From CAYXFZ01 sp964464385 (GTDB taxonomy: Bacteria > Planctomycetota > UBA1135): a stretch of 10,724 nucleotides of DNA. The position numbers and the translations under genes are program-made. This document shows, piece by piece, positions 1 through 8,118 of the stretch; within the stretch, counting starts at the first letter, position 1, and each line of letters starts with the position of its first letter. A model generated the notes under the pieces. The model had not been told where the DNA came from, ran no database searches, and saw only the letters and a program-made list of their open reading frames with translations. The DNA lies in NCBI GenBank assembly GCA_964464385.1, contig CAYXFZ010000083.1, positions 1-10,724 of the forward strand. The letters run 5' to 3'.

Positions 1-3000
1 TCGAACAAAACGGGCGTTCAAAATGGTGTCGTAGCGCACCCACTCAGTCAGGGTTGAGTCGTTGGTGTCGAAAATCTGGACCATTTCCGATTGTTCATCG
101 GTGGGCATGAGATAGGTCAAATCGCTCACGCCCGTGCCCTTGATGGAAATCGGGGCCACGAACACTCGCCAGATTTCCAGGGAATCCAGAGTTTCGCCTG
201 CAGCGTTGGAAATGCTGGGATTCCAAACCGTGACATAGGATGTTCCCTGAGGTGCGAACATGGTCCCATCATCCCGTAGAACTCCCGGGGTTTGCACATT
301 CCGTTCGATGATCTGCAAGATTTCATCCTGACGAGCGGCATAACGGATGATTTCATACCCACCGACGCGATACCCATCCACATCATCCCAGCCCGTACGA
401 GGTTGGAAGAGCAGGGCATAGCCACCATCATCCTGAAATGCATCGGCGTAATACGGATCGCCATCGATCATGGTCGCCAACTCAAGATCTCCAAGCCAAG
501 CGCCGTTGATTCCCTGCCCAATTGTGAAACTCCCACCAAAGAGGGTCATGATGTTGATGGTGTCATCGTCCGTAATCGTGGTCGCCACCGACCACGGACC
601 AATCGAACCCGACAATCGCCCCCCACCAGGAGGAATGTTGCTCTCCAAAAAAGCGGAGTAGCCATAAAGCTCAACAGCAGCCCCTCCGGGATGGATCGTA
701 TCCAGCGACCCGGCCAGGATGTCCGATGTTTCCCGTGCGGCACGACCACCCAACCAACCATCCGGGCCCGTCAGCGGATCGAGGGCGAAAGAAGTTGCCG
801 TTTTGGAAGAATATTCCATCACTTCATCGCCAATCCGAAGTGCACCGCGAGAAGGGAATCCCTCGGTGGATTCCACCGCAATCGAACCATCAAGGGATCC
901 CGGGGAGTAGCCCGAGAGGGCCCCGGTCAACCAGGTCAGGCCCGAAATCGTCCCTCGGGGAATCCCATCCACCGCAACTTGCAATCCCCGAGGGGAAATT
1001 CCGCGAAGCAAAATAGAAAGGTGAAGCCAACGATCATCCAGCTGGTAATCCGCACCATCCACCGCCACGGTCACGGCCTGTTCCATCCGGTCGGGATCCA
1101 AGGGATCATCCCCTGCATTGTCCCAACCTTCCACCACGAGATTGCCCTCCCGCAGTACGGCCCTCACCCGTTGCGATCTCAGTTCCGGACCGAGAAGATC
1201 CATGAGGCCGGCATCGCTCGTGCCCGGCGGGATCCAAAACCAACTCTGCAAATGAAGCGGTGAAACCGCACTCAAACCCGCGTCGTTCTCGGCCACTCCC
1301 CAATCCTGAATGGGCCGGACCAAGGGGCCTTGGGATGTTCCATCCCACCCCTGCGAACTAGGCTGATAATCAAAGTGGGAGACGCTACCGATTCCACCAT
1401 TTCCAAATTCTTCCGTTTCCCGCACGGTCCAAGGGATCACAGCGGAGGCCTCGGCATCGGTGGCCGGAACTGCCGGAGCGGCACAAGGGCTGTCCCCTAC
1501 GGCCACGCCCAGGGCATTGCGAGGATGCCCAGAGCCACTGGCCACGCCAACATTCATGGGCAAGGAGGCCGTCCCATGCAGGCTGCGACCCCCCTCGGCC
1601 GCGACTTGAAATTCCGCCTGCGTGCGCCAGAGTTCCAAGGCTCGACCCTCCGGGGCAGCTCGAACGACCTCGACCGAGGAGGCCCGACCCGATCGAGCGC
1701 CAAGGCGCGTACGCACGACGGCATCTACGCGCTGCAAATACCGATCATCCGTGCGATAAGTGAACGGCATGGAAGAGTGCAAAAGGTCCGGGACTCCCGG
1801 GTCGAGACCATTTTGGTGAACAGCGAAGGCCTCCCAATCGGACAAGGCCCCCTCCTCGGCCAATGGCGCTAAAACGCGCGCCCAAAGATCGGCAGGACCC
1901 GTCAAGGGTCGAGCCAAGATCACGGCCTGCGCAAAACGGATTGCCTGCGAAGGAGTCACCCAATCCAATCGCCAATTCCCGCGATGCGGTTGATCTGCGT
2001 CCTCGGGCATGGCCGGCCGAGCGCTCCAGCGCAATCCCATCACGAGGGCCTGCAAAACCTCCGTGCGAGCGGAATTCAAATCCACAGGTTCACGCAGAAG
2101 GGGACGGATCCGCACGTGAGGTGGTTCGAAATCCAGGGGGATCGAGCCCAACAGGGTCAAGTTGTTGCCCCGCGCAGAAATCACAAGAACGTCCCAGGGA
2201 TCCGATGCCTCGGCATCGAACCGAATCGTATCGCCCGAAGAAAAACCGCCGGCATCGAAAAGACGAGCGACATTGGGAGCGACGTCACTGGGCATGCGTA
2301 ACAGGCGATCACCGGCCGCCCAAGGGCCGTGACCAAAACGACCCGTTCGCAACCAAACCAAGTCGCTCAAGCTTTGAATTTCCGCCTCGGGCAATGGACC
2401 GGCACCGGTCGGATCCGCGGCAAAGACGTCATTCAAAAACTCGGGAACCTGCCAACCCTCGGGCCCAATCCGCGCCAGGGCCAGATTCAGAATACGAGGA
2501 TCCAAGAGGACCGTCCCTGCCCGGAATCGGGTCTTTTCCAGGTCATCTGGGATCTCATCTTCGGGAGGAGGGAGAACGCCCGTAAAGGCCCGAGCTTCGA
2601 CACCGGAATAAGAAACCCACAGTCCACTTACGACAAAGGAACCCTCTTCAGGAAAACCCGCCGTGGAAGCAACTGGAAAACGATCGGTTGAAAAATCCAC
2701 ATCCACTTCCAAGAAACAAGGTCGCAACAAGTTCTGGAGAAGGACCGGGGGTGCAGTAGCCAAAGAAACGCGACCCTGCAATGCTTCAACATCGAATCCC
2801 CAAGATTGGCGATCATCTTGCCACTCCTCTCCCAAAGAGGCAGGCAGCGGATCTTCTCGCGCAGGATTCCATTCCGCAAACCCGTCATAACCGGGAGTGG
2901 GGTCCAGAGCAGGATGGGTCTGGGCTTGTTGCCGACGCGAAAACGAGGAAGCGGATTCAAGGGCAATGCGGGCCTCCACCTTGGAAAAAAGTTCGCGGCC

Positions 3001-3111
3001 GGCACCGGAACGCAAGTGGCCGGAGAGAAGAAAGGCCACGCCCAGGGCAATCATCATGGAAAGGGCGATGAGGACGAGGATCAAAGCGGAGCCGCGCTTG
3101 CTCCCAAGCAT
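1..3111 (-). CDS. gspK: Giant GspK/PilX-like minor pseudopilin with LamG-like domain (3' end outside window)
   Basis: The frame is open from ATG 3111 to the left edge: at least 1,037 residues, without a stop. The N terminus MLGSKRGSALILVLIALSMM (1-20) has a prepilin-type leader ending in Gly7 and a membrane helix lacking Glu at mature position 5, as expected for GspK. VDLNSARTEVLQALVMGL (343-360) matches the GspK signature (VNxNTA..EVL.AL), followed by a region like its helix-hairpin-helix part (AIRFAQAVILARPLTGPADL). Residues about 617-728 look like LamG: LHLQSWFWIPPG, AVLREGNLVVEGW, DRWLHLSILLRG, LQVAVDGIPRG. Two copies of a short motif lie at 147-179 and 746-782. The last ~150 visible residues are Asp/Gly/Tyr-rich and match nothing I recognise. 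GspK is normally about 300-350 residues, so this is at least three times longer. It should cap the pseudopilus tip. The start overlaps the GspH-like stop (TAATG), with AGGAGG ten bases upstream. Confidence 0.85.
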   Translation of the reverse strand, partial: MLGSKRGSALILVLIALSMMIALGVAFLLSGHLRSGAGRELFSKVEARIALESASSFSRRQQAQTHPALDPTPGYDGFAEWNPAREDPLPASLGEEWQDDRQSWGFDVEALQGRVSLATAPPVLLQNLLRPCFLEVDVDFSTDRFPVASTAGFPEEGSFVVSGLWVSYSGVEARAFTGVLPPPEDEIPDDLEKTRFRAGTVLLDPRILNLALARIGPEGWQVPEFLNDVFAADPTGAGPLPEAEIQSLSDLVWLRTGRFGHGPWAAGDRLLRMPSDVAPNVARLFDAGGFSSGDTIRFDAEASDPWDVLVISARGNNLTLLGSIPLDFEPPHVRIRPLLREPVDLNSARTEVLQALVMGLRWSARPAMPEDADQPHRGNWRLDWVTPSQAIRFAQAVILARPLTGPADLWARVLAPLAEEGALSDWEAFAVHQNGLDPGVPDLLHSSMPFTYRTDDRYLQRVDAVVRTRLGARSGRASSVEVVRAAPEGRALELWRTQAEFQVAAEGGRSLHGTASLPMNVGVASGSGHPRNALGVAVGDSPCAAPAVPATDAEASAVIPWTVRETEEFGNGGIGSVSHFDYQPSSQGWDGTSQGPLVRPIQDWGVAENDAGLSAVSPLHLQSWFWIPPGTSDAGLMDLLGPELRSQRVRAVLREGNLVVEGWDNAGDDPLDPDRMEQAVTVAVDGADYQLDDRWLHLSILLRGISPRGLQVAVDGIPRGTISGLTWLTGALSGYSPGSLDGSIAVESTEGFPSRGALRIGDEVMEYSSKTATSFALDPLTGPDGWLGGRAARETSDILAGSLDTIHPGGAAVELYGYSAFLESNIPPGGGRLSGSIGPWSVATTITDDDTINIMTLFGGSFTIGQGINGAWLGDLELATMIDGDPYYADAFQDDGGYALLFQPRTGWDDVDGYRVGGYEIIRYAARQDEILQIIERNVQTPGVLRDDGTMFAPQGTSYVTVWNPSISNAAGETLDSLEIWRVFVAPISIKGTGVSDLTYLMPTDEQSEMVQIFDTNDSTLTEWVRYDTILNARFVR

Positions 3112-4067
3112 TACGGAAGCTCCTCCTCCCCGAAGCGGGCGATCAAGAATCCACCCACGGGGATATCCAAATCCAAAATTTCCAAGGCCACAGGAATGGG
3201 GTGGACACGCGGATCCAACAACCCATCACCATCCAAAAGAATCCTCGGAGTGGATAACACCAAAGCATGGCCATCCGGAATGACCGGACCGGATTCAAGA
3301 GCAAAGACACCAGCCAGGAGTTCGTCCACCCAACCCAAGTAACTCCCTCGAGGGTCCCCTACCCGAAGAGGAGCGGAATTCTTGCCCGGAGATGCTTCGA
3401 CAGGCTCTTCGGCCAAAGATCGGCCGTCCAAACGCAAACGTGCCTTGCCCTCCACAACTTGCAACACCAAACGATGCCAACGGCCAGAAATGGCCGCTGG
3501 TGCAGGGGCAAGAAGGTTCACGGCACCACCTCCAGCAAAGGAAACGGTGGCCCGAAGGCCCCCGCGACCATCCAAGCCAATTTTCACCAATCCAGGCCAC
3601 TCCAGGAGGGTGGCGGAAGCATCCTCCATGGGCTGAAAATCCAATTCCAAAAAAAAACCCGCCCTCGCATTCACGGATCCTCCACGGCCCAGGATTTCGG
3701 CATCGCCACCCCGGAACAGGTCGAGGCCAGCGCCCACTCTTCCGGCCTTGCCCAAAACGGCGGAACCGGCCGGGATGATGCGCTCCCGGGAAGCAAAAGC
3801 AGGTTCAAATCCCGCTTCGAGAACGGGACGGCGACTCAAACGAACCAAGGTGGCGGGCCGATCCCCTTCTGCCGAGCGGACACTGAGAACGACCTCGGCC
3901 CCCGTTGCTCGGGCTCGCTCACGACTGGTCCGAACAAAATCCGCAATGTTGGCCTGAAAACCCCGCGCACCTGGATCCATCCGATCCATCATGGTGAGGG
4001 GGACTCCCAAAAGAAACCCCAAAAGAATGAGGACAATCATCAGCTCGGCCAGAGTGAATCCCCGCAT
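3111..4067 (-). CDS. GspH-like minor pseudopilin with LamG-like insertion
   Basis: 318 residues. The leader is only MRG, followed by FTLAELMIVLILLGFLLGVP (4-23), a prepilin-type helix with Glu at mature position 5. Residues about 35-65 (QANIADFVRTSRERARATGA, then EVVLSV) follow the usual GspH helix plus first strands. Residues about 137-255 form a LamG/concanavalin-like block: GFFLELDFQP, LLEWPGLVKIGLDGRGGLRA, GRWHRLVLQVVEGKARLRLD, then GWVDELLAGV, the order of strands and the WH-R-L...-LDG motif typical of Laminin_G_3. A short tail (RILLDGDGLLDP through EILDLDIPVGGFLIARFG) closes the protein. Ordinary GspH is about 150-170 residues, so the LamG block accounts for the excess. The ATG at 4067 overlaps the gspG stop (TGATG); a TTG at 4082 would give a longer leader (MVWGLMRG) and is a real alternative. 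It should sit near the pseudopilus tip. Ligand unknown. Confidence 0.82.
   Translation of the reverse strand: MRGFTLAELMIVLILLGFLLGVPLTMMDRMDPGARGFQANIADFVRTSRERARATGAEVVLSVRSAEGDRPATLVRLSRRPVLEAGFEPAFASRERIIPAGSAVLGKAGRVGAGLDLFRGGDAEILGRGGSVNARAGFFLELDFQPMEDASATLLEWPGLVKIGLDGRGGLRATVSFAGGGAVNLLAPAPAAISGRWHRLVLQVVEGKARLRLDGRSLAEEPVEASPGKNSAPLRVGDPRGSYLGWVDELLAGVFALESGPVIPDGHALVLSTPRILLDGDGLLDPRVHPIPVALEILDLDIPVGGFLIARFGEEELP
3122..3127 (-). promoter_or_regulatory. Ribosome binding site of the GspK-like gene
   Basis: AGGAGG within GGGAGGAGGAG on the minus strand, ten bases from the ATG at 3111 and inside the end of the GspH-like gene. Confidence 0.7.
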
Positions 4068-4681
4068 CAATCCCCAAACCAAGTGACATCATCCTCATTG
4101 CCAAACTCGCCGTCGGGGCCTGCCGAGATCAACTGGTAGCCCTGCGGGGCCTCCCAACCCTGGGTACGAGGATGGCGCATGGCCTGCACATTTTGCTCGT
4201 CTAGCAAACCGTCCAAACCGGCGAGCACGAGGCGTTCTTCGCCGTAGTGCAAACTTTCAAAATAAACGATTGGGTTCAACCAAGGATCACCAAATTCCCA
4301 AAGATCTTTGGTTGGCAAAGTGGTCCTCGGTTTGCGGGTGGCATCGTTGTCGGTATTGACAAGCCAATCTTGGCCCGGGCGAGAACCAGAGTAGGCCGGA
4401 TCGTAAAGAGCCAGAAACAGAGCTTCGGCACCACCGTTGTGTTCACTGCCACCGGATCCGGAAGGAAGGTGGTCGTCTGGGAATCCGCCCTCGATCTGAC
4501 GATGCTCCTCGATCGCGGCGGCCAAGCGAGTGAGTCTGGTGGCAGCTTCTCGCTCAGCACTCTTGCGGAAAATACCGCCAGCGGAAATCACAAAGGCACC
4601 CATCAGAATGCCAAGGATTACCAATACAACCATCAATTCCAAGATGGTGAAACCGCGGCAAGAAGCTCGGTGAAGAATCAT
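4067..4681 (-). CDS. gspG: GspG-like major pseudopilin
   Basis: 204 residues. A ten-residue leader ends in CRG and is followed by FTILELMVVLVILGILMGAF (11-30), the class III signal for prepilin peptidase: cleavage after Gly10, N-methylated Phe, and Glu at mature position 5. GDPWLNPIVY (131-140) matches the conserved DPWG.P.Y region of GspG, and the tail SAGPDGEFGNEDDVTWF (186-202) matches the acidic C-terminal loop that binds calcium in GspG. Mature GspG is usually near 130-145 residues; this one is about 50 longer, with the extra length between residues 70-125 and 145-180. It should polymerise into the pseudopilus shaft in the periplasm. The ATG at 4681 overlaps the preceding stop (ATGA). 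No Shine-Dalgarno sequence is visible upstream, so translation probably depends on coupling. T4P-type major pilins share the leader, but the C-terminal loop favours GspG. Confidence 0.93.
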   Translation of the reverse strand: MILHRASCRGFTILELMVVLVILGILMGAFVISAGGIFRKSAEREAATRLTRLAAAIEEHRQIEGGFPDDHLPSGSGGSEHNGGAEALFLALYDPAYSGSRPGQDWLVNTDNDATRKPRTTLPTKDLWEFGDPWLNPIVYFESLHYGEERLVLAGLDGLLDEQNVQAMRHPRTQGWEAPQGYQLISAGPDGEFGNEDDVTWFGD

Positions 4682-6055
4682 GGCAAAGAGTAAATCAAGG
4701 ATGCGGAATCGGCCGCAACATCCACCGGCAGGGCGTTGCGAGTCACGGCGTAAAGACCCACGTAGATTTCGCCCGAGGGCGTGCGCAACCGGGCCTCCGT
4801 CTCAGAATAGACCACAACACCATTCACGGTGACGGTCAAAATGGGGGGTGATTGCTCCCGATTGACCAAAAAGGCCACTGCCACGGGTTCTCCTGCAGGA
4901 ATCCGGAGGGGGGTGTCGCCAAAGTCCTCCTTGTTCCCCGATCTCGAAACCCACCGAATGGCACCTTCCGGGGTGCGCAACAATTGCAGGCTCCAACTTT
5001 GCCGACGAGCGGTTTCGATGGAGAGCATAACCCCGGTTTCGGCACGATTGTTGGGTCCCACTTGAAACACCAATTCGGCGGACTGGAAGGCCAGGGCAGG
5101 AACAGTACGAAAGGCGCGGGTCATGCCTGCCTTGGTGTGAGTACCGGCGATTCGCAAGTGCCCACCCCGCACCCGAGGCTGCACACCCAAACGCGCATCT
5201 CGACTCAAGTTCCAGGCAGGACGATGCGTATCGCCATCAAATGGATCCAGCCAACGCACCATTTGAGAATGTTGCAGCAAACGGTCTTGCCACTCTTGAG
5301 CAAACAAATACTGAGGGTCTTCTTCAGAACCCCGCATCGCATCCTGCAGGAGAGCAAACTCACCATTCGCCCCCTGAAGATCCCCCTCTAAATACGCCGC
5401 CCAGGCCAAGATGTTACGGCGAGCGGGATTCACCAAATCCCCGCGAGTGTTCTCAAGAACAAGCCGCGCATCCTCGATCCGACCAAGTTCCAAAAGGTTC
5501 AGGCCACGACGCAGGGCCATACCCAACCATTGAGGGGCCTCGCGAATGGCGCGACGCATGGCAACGTCGGCCAGTTCCCTACGGTTTTCGTCGCGCAACA
5601 GCCAACCCAGATCTCCCAGGGCCACAGCGCAGGCCGGCGCCTCGGCAACCAAATCCCGCAAGGTTTCTCGGGCCAAAACGGCATTGCCTTCCCGGGCCGA
5701 AAAGCGCGCCCAAAGCCAGCGGCCATAGGAAATTCCAGGATCCAATTCGAGGGCACGATCCAGGGTAGCCCGCGCCTCATCACCGTGACCCTGCACATCC
5801 AACCAAAAGGCCAAGGCCACTTGTGCAGGAGCACCTTTGGCACCGCCACTGGCCACCGCCGCGCGAAGGTCGCGCACGACCTCCCCTGCGGGATTGCCCA
5901 GGGCCCCGGCCGCAAGACCACGCCCGAGGAGCAGGCGCCAATCGGCCCCATACGTTGCAATATGACGTTCGGCAGCGTCAAAGGCAGTAGCAAAGTCGGC
6001 CGCAAAATAGAGGGAGGAAATTTCCCCACAGGCTGCAGACGTTCCGGCCTGATTG
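4678..6055 (-). CDS. TPR protein, C-terminal part, with concanavalin-like sandwich domain (5' end in gap)
   Basis: 458 residues after the gap, with no start codon visible. The first ~270 residues are TPR-like helical repeats: DEARATLDRALELDPG, NAVLARETLRDLVAEAP, RRELADVAMRRAIREAP and RIEDARLVLENTRGD fall at regular spacing of about 34 residues. The last ~190 residues (about 4681-5250) are beta-rich: they open with LDPFDGDTHRPAWN, continue with NNRAETGVMLSIE and end with VDVAADSASLIYSLP. This pattern resembles the concanavalin-like sandwich of the DUF1080/LamG families. TPRs on both sides of the gap argue for one gene with the CDS at 6066-7348, making a protein of at least about 885 residues. 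The TPRs probably scaffold other complex members in the periplasm; the sandwich may bind glycan or protein. A hidden gene boundary in the gap cannot be excluded. The stop overlaps the gspG start (ATGA). Confidence 0.8.
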
Positions 6056-6065
6056 NNNNNNNNNN
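6056..6065. other. Assembly gap of 10 Ns inside the TPR gene
   Basis: Ten Ns interrupt the TPR coding region. The reading frames on the two sides do not match across exactly ten bases. If this is one gene, the true missing length is a multiple of three, or the flanks join with a corresponding overlap. The translation past the gap in the upstream frame (NVCSLWGNFLPLFC) is low-complexity nonsense unlike either side. The size is likely a placeholder. Confidence 0.97.
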
Positions 6066-7348
6066 TCCCGGGTGGTCCGCATGACCCGGGCGAAGGCACT
6101 GCGAGCGGCAGAGAAATCACCGGTGGCCAGCAGGGCGCGACCCAAACGACATCCATGCTCACCAGCGGCAGCAGAAGTGCGAACCGAATATAAGTTCTCT
6201 CCCCGGCGCAGGAAATCCACGGCTTCCTGGGCCCGCCCCATCCCCACCAGGAGTCCACCCAGCGCCCGGGTGGGTGCAGGATCCCCATCCATCAGACCAA
6301 GTGCCGCCCGGTATTGCGACTCGGCTTCTTCATCCAGCCCCAGGATTTCCCACAAACCACCGAGCCGCACGCGGGGAGCGGCCATCCGCGAAAAACGACC
6401 GGGCTTCAATTCCACGGGCAAGGGTGGCGCACCGGCAAGAGGCAAACCAATCATTCCTCCATAGAGGGCCGCCGCCTCGTCAAGGCGAAATGTGCGCTCC
6501 AGGACGCTACCCAAGGCCAACCAAACCGCAATGTCATCCGAGGCCAATGCGATGGTCTTGACAGCCAAATCCTCGGCCCGCAAAAAAGCGATGCCATCTA
6601 CATTGCCCTGTTCCAATAACCATCGCACCAACTCGAGTCGTTCGGGGATACTGCCAGAACTTTGGCCCACAGCCCGCACCTTGAGTTCAATCTCATTGCG
6701 CAAGGTGGAGGCAAAGGCGAAGGACTGATAACGATCGGGGGTGAGTTGTTGCGGAGCGAATCGATCGGTTCCGTTTTCGGGATCGACTTCCTGAAACGAA
6801 AGGGTGTCCTCGCCGGCAACAAGATCCCAGCGATTGTCGTTGAGAATGCGACCCCACAAAACTGTGAGCGCATCCAGGCGAACTTGATCGAAGCTACGGG
6901 CCCAGTCCCCCTCTTGCGGAATCAATTCTGCCGGAGCTAGAGGATCCGGAAGAGCATCCTCGACAATTTCCAAGTCCTCGGCCTCCGGATCCACCAATTC
7001 GTCCGTTTCTCCAGGAAGGGGTGCAGGGACAAGCAAGAGGGCCTGAGGCCACTGATTAGGGCCCACATCCGGCAAGGTCGGCGGCAACAGGGACTCCAGG
7101 GCCGGCAATGGCGGGGAGACGAAGGGCAATTGGGGCAAGGGTTCCGTTTCCCGAGGTTCGCGGAACGGATCACCTCGACGAATGTCCTTGGGTAATCGAG
7201 CAACCGAATTCAGTCCCCCGACCGTGGGCAACAAAAGATCCCGGTGACCCGTTCGGATGCGAACAGGATCACCAGCCTGGAAAAACTTCGGACTCAAGAT
7301 AGCCAAAAGAAGAAGGACGAGGACGAAGAGGCCGCGTTCTCGGTTCAT
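6066..7348 (-). CDS. Membrane-anchored TPR protein, N-terminal part (runs into assembly gap)
   Basis: 427 residues before the gap. An N-terminal signal anchor (residues 6-19, GLFVLVLLLLAILS) is followed by a periplasmic segment containing RRGDPFREP (57-65), resembling the DPFRP-type motif near the start of PilP and GspC-like proteins. Next come a long Pro/Glu-rich linker (66-145), a short conserved-looking block around LWGRILNDNRWDLV (164-177), and TPR-like helical pairs from about residue 235 (for example LDEAAALYGGMIGLPL, LDEEAESQYRAALGL and GRAQEAVDFLRRG). The gene occupies the slot after PilO where pilP or gspC often lies, so it may link the platform to outer parts; this is inference. The ATG at 7348 overlaps the preceding stop (ATGA) and has an AGGAGG seven bases upstream. 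An in-frame start further upstream is rejected because it lies inside the previous gene. The segment continues, in my view, as the CDS at 4678-6055. Confidence 0.8.
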
Positions 7349-8118
7349 GGCAGGTCCTCCTCGCTTGGGGAAAGCGGCGGCGCACCCACTCCGCATTCCA
7401 AGACAACGCGTCGGAGCCCGTCTCGGCTCAGCGGAAGAACAGCCAACCGAATCAAGCCAAGAGGAGGATCATGATCCACCAAGGCGGAAACAAATGGGGC
7501 CAATTGAGCATCGGCCAAGGCCACCGTCATTTCCACAGGCGTTGTGGACAACACTCCCTCCACGCCACCCTTGGCCCGGCGCGCCGACAGGCGAGTGCCA
7601 ATGCGAAGATCCTCGATGGACTGGGCACCGTGAGCAACGGACAGGCGAACCACCTTCTCTACGACAAAGAAACCGCGGAGTGCCCGCTCTTGGACCTGCG
7701 GCTGGGTAGGAGAAACCGGCGGCAAGCCCAAAGACTCGTCAATCTGCACGTCCCGGAGCAGAGCCAAGGTGACAATTTCTTCCCGCCGTGCCGAGGTGAA
7801 TTCTAAATAATGTCGAGCGGGCGTGACCCCAAATGCGGGTCGGTATTCCTGGGGCAATGGGGGCAGGGTTGATGCGGCCAATCGAACCACCAGATCATTC
7901 AATTCGCCAAGACGCACCCGCGCTTGGGCAACGGAATTTCGGTCCGCATGTTGGCCCTGCAAGGCACTGCGAGAGACCCTCAAATTACTGGTGGCGGATG
8001 TTTTTCGACCATCCGGTCCAGATTCCAGGACACCCTTCGCCACCAGGAAAAAAATCAGGCCGAGTCCGGCGCCGATCAAGAAACGCTTGTGCTCCTGAAG
8101 AAGAACGTCCACATTCAT
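7345..8118 (-). CDS. PilO/GspM-like inner-membrane platform protein
   Basis: 257 residues with the layout of PilO/GspM. There is a short cytoplasmic tail, one membrane helix (about residues 12-29, FLIGAGLGLIFFLVAKGV), a helical stretch (42-82), a second helical region (about 108-165) and a C-terminal alternating region with a ferredoxin-like pattern (about 190-245: VEMTVALADAQLAPFVSALV, then IRLAVLPLSRDGLRRVVLEC). PilO and GspM pair with PilN and GspL in the periplasm and stabilise the assembly platform. It is longer than typical PilO (about 200 residues) or GspM (about 160), the extra length being mostly the Pro-rich middle. The assignment rests on topology and position right after the PilM-PilN fusion, not on a sequence motif. 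It starts at 8118 in an ATGA overlap with a GAGGA nine bases upstream. Confidence 0.75.
   Translation of the reverse strand: MNVDVLLQEHKRFLIGAGLGLIFFLVAKGVLESGPDGRKTSATSNLRVSRSALQGQHADRNSVAQARVRLGELNDLVVRLAASTLPPLPQEYRPAFGVTPARHYLEFTSARREEIVTLALLRDVQIDESLGLPPVSPTQPQVQERALRGFFVVEKVVRLSVAHGAQSIEDLRIGTRLSARRAKGGVEGVLSTTPVEMTVALADAQLAPFVSALVDHDPPLGLIRLAVLPLSRDGLRRVVLECGVGAPPLSPSEEDLP
7356..7361 (-). promoter_or_regulatory. Ribosome binding site of the TPR gene
   Basis: AGGAGG on the minus strand within GAGGAGGACC, seven bases from the ATG at 7348. It supports this start over the upstream in-frame start at 7396, which lacks the operon-typical overlap. Confidence 0.75.

Noticed and set aside
292..1263. 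Long plus-strand open frame of 323 codons
   Set aside because: It lies wholly opposite the GspK-like gene. Its translation is rich in Arg, Pro, Ser and His with no domain pattern, as expected from the complement of a GC-rich coding strand.
4068..4082. TTG start at 4082 for the GspH-like protein
   Set aside because: It is not excluded, but the ATG at 4067 in a TGATG overlap fits the operon pattern and gives an acceptable short MRG leader.
3267..4139. Plus-strand open frame of 290 codons opposite the GspH-like gene
   Set aside because: The minus strand here has a prepilin helix and a LamG-like domain with correct overlaps. The plus-strand product has no recognisable structure.
5978..6055. Continuation of the upstream TPR frame past the Ns
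   Set aside because: It depends on the gap being exactly ten bases. The peptide is Cys/Leu/Trp-rich nonsense, while the other frame gives clear TPRs.
7349..7396. Upstream in-frame start for the TPR gene
   Set aside because: The extension overlaps the PilO/GspM-like gene, and the ATG at 7348 has AGGAGG at good spacing and places the hydrophobic anchor right at the N terminus.
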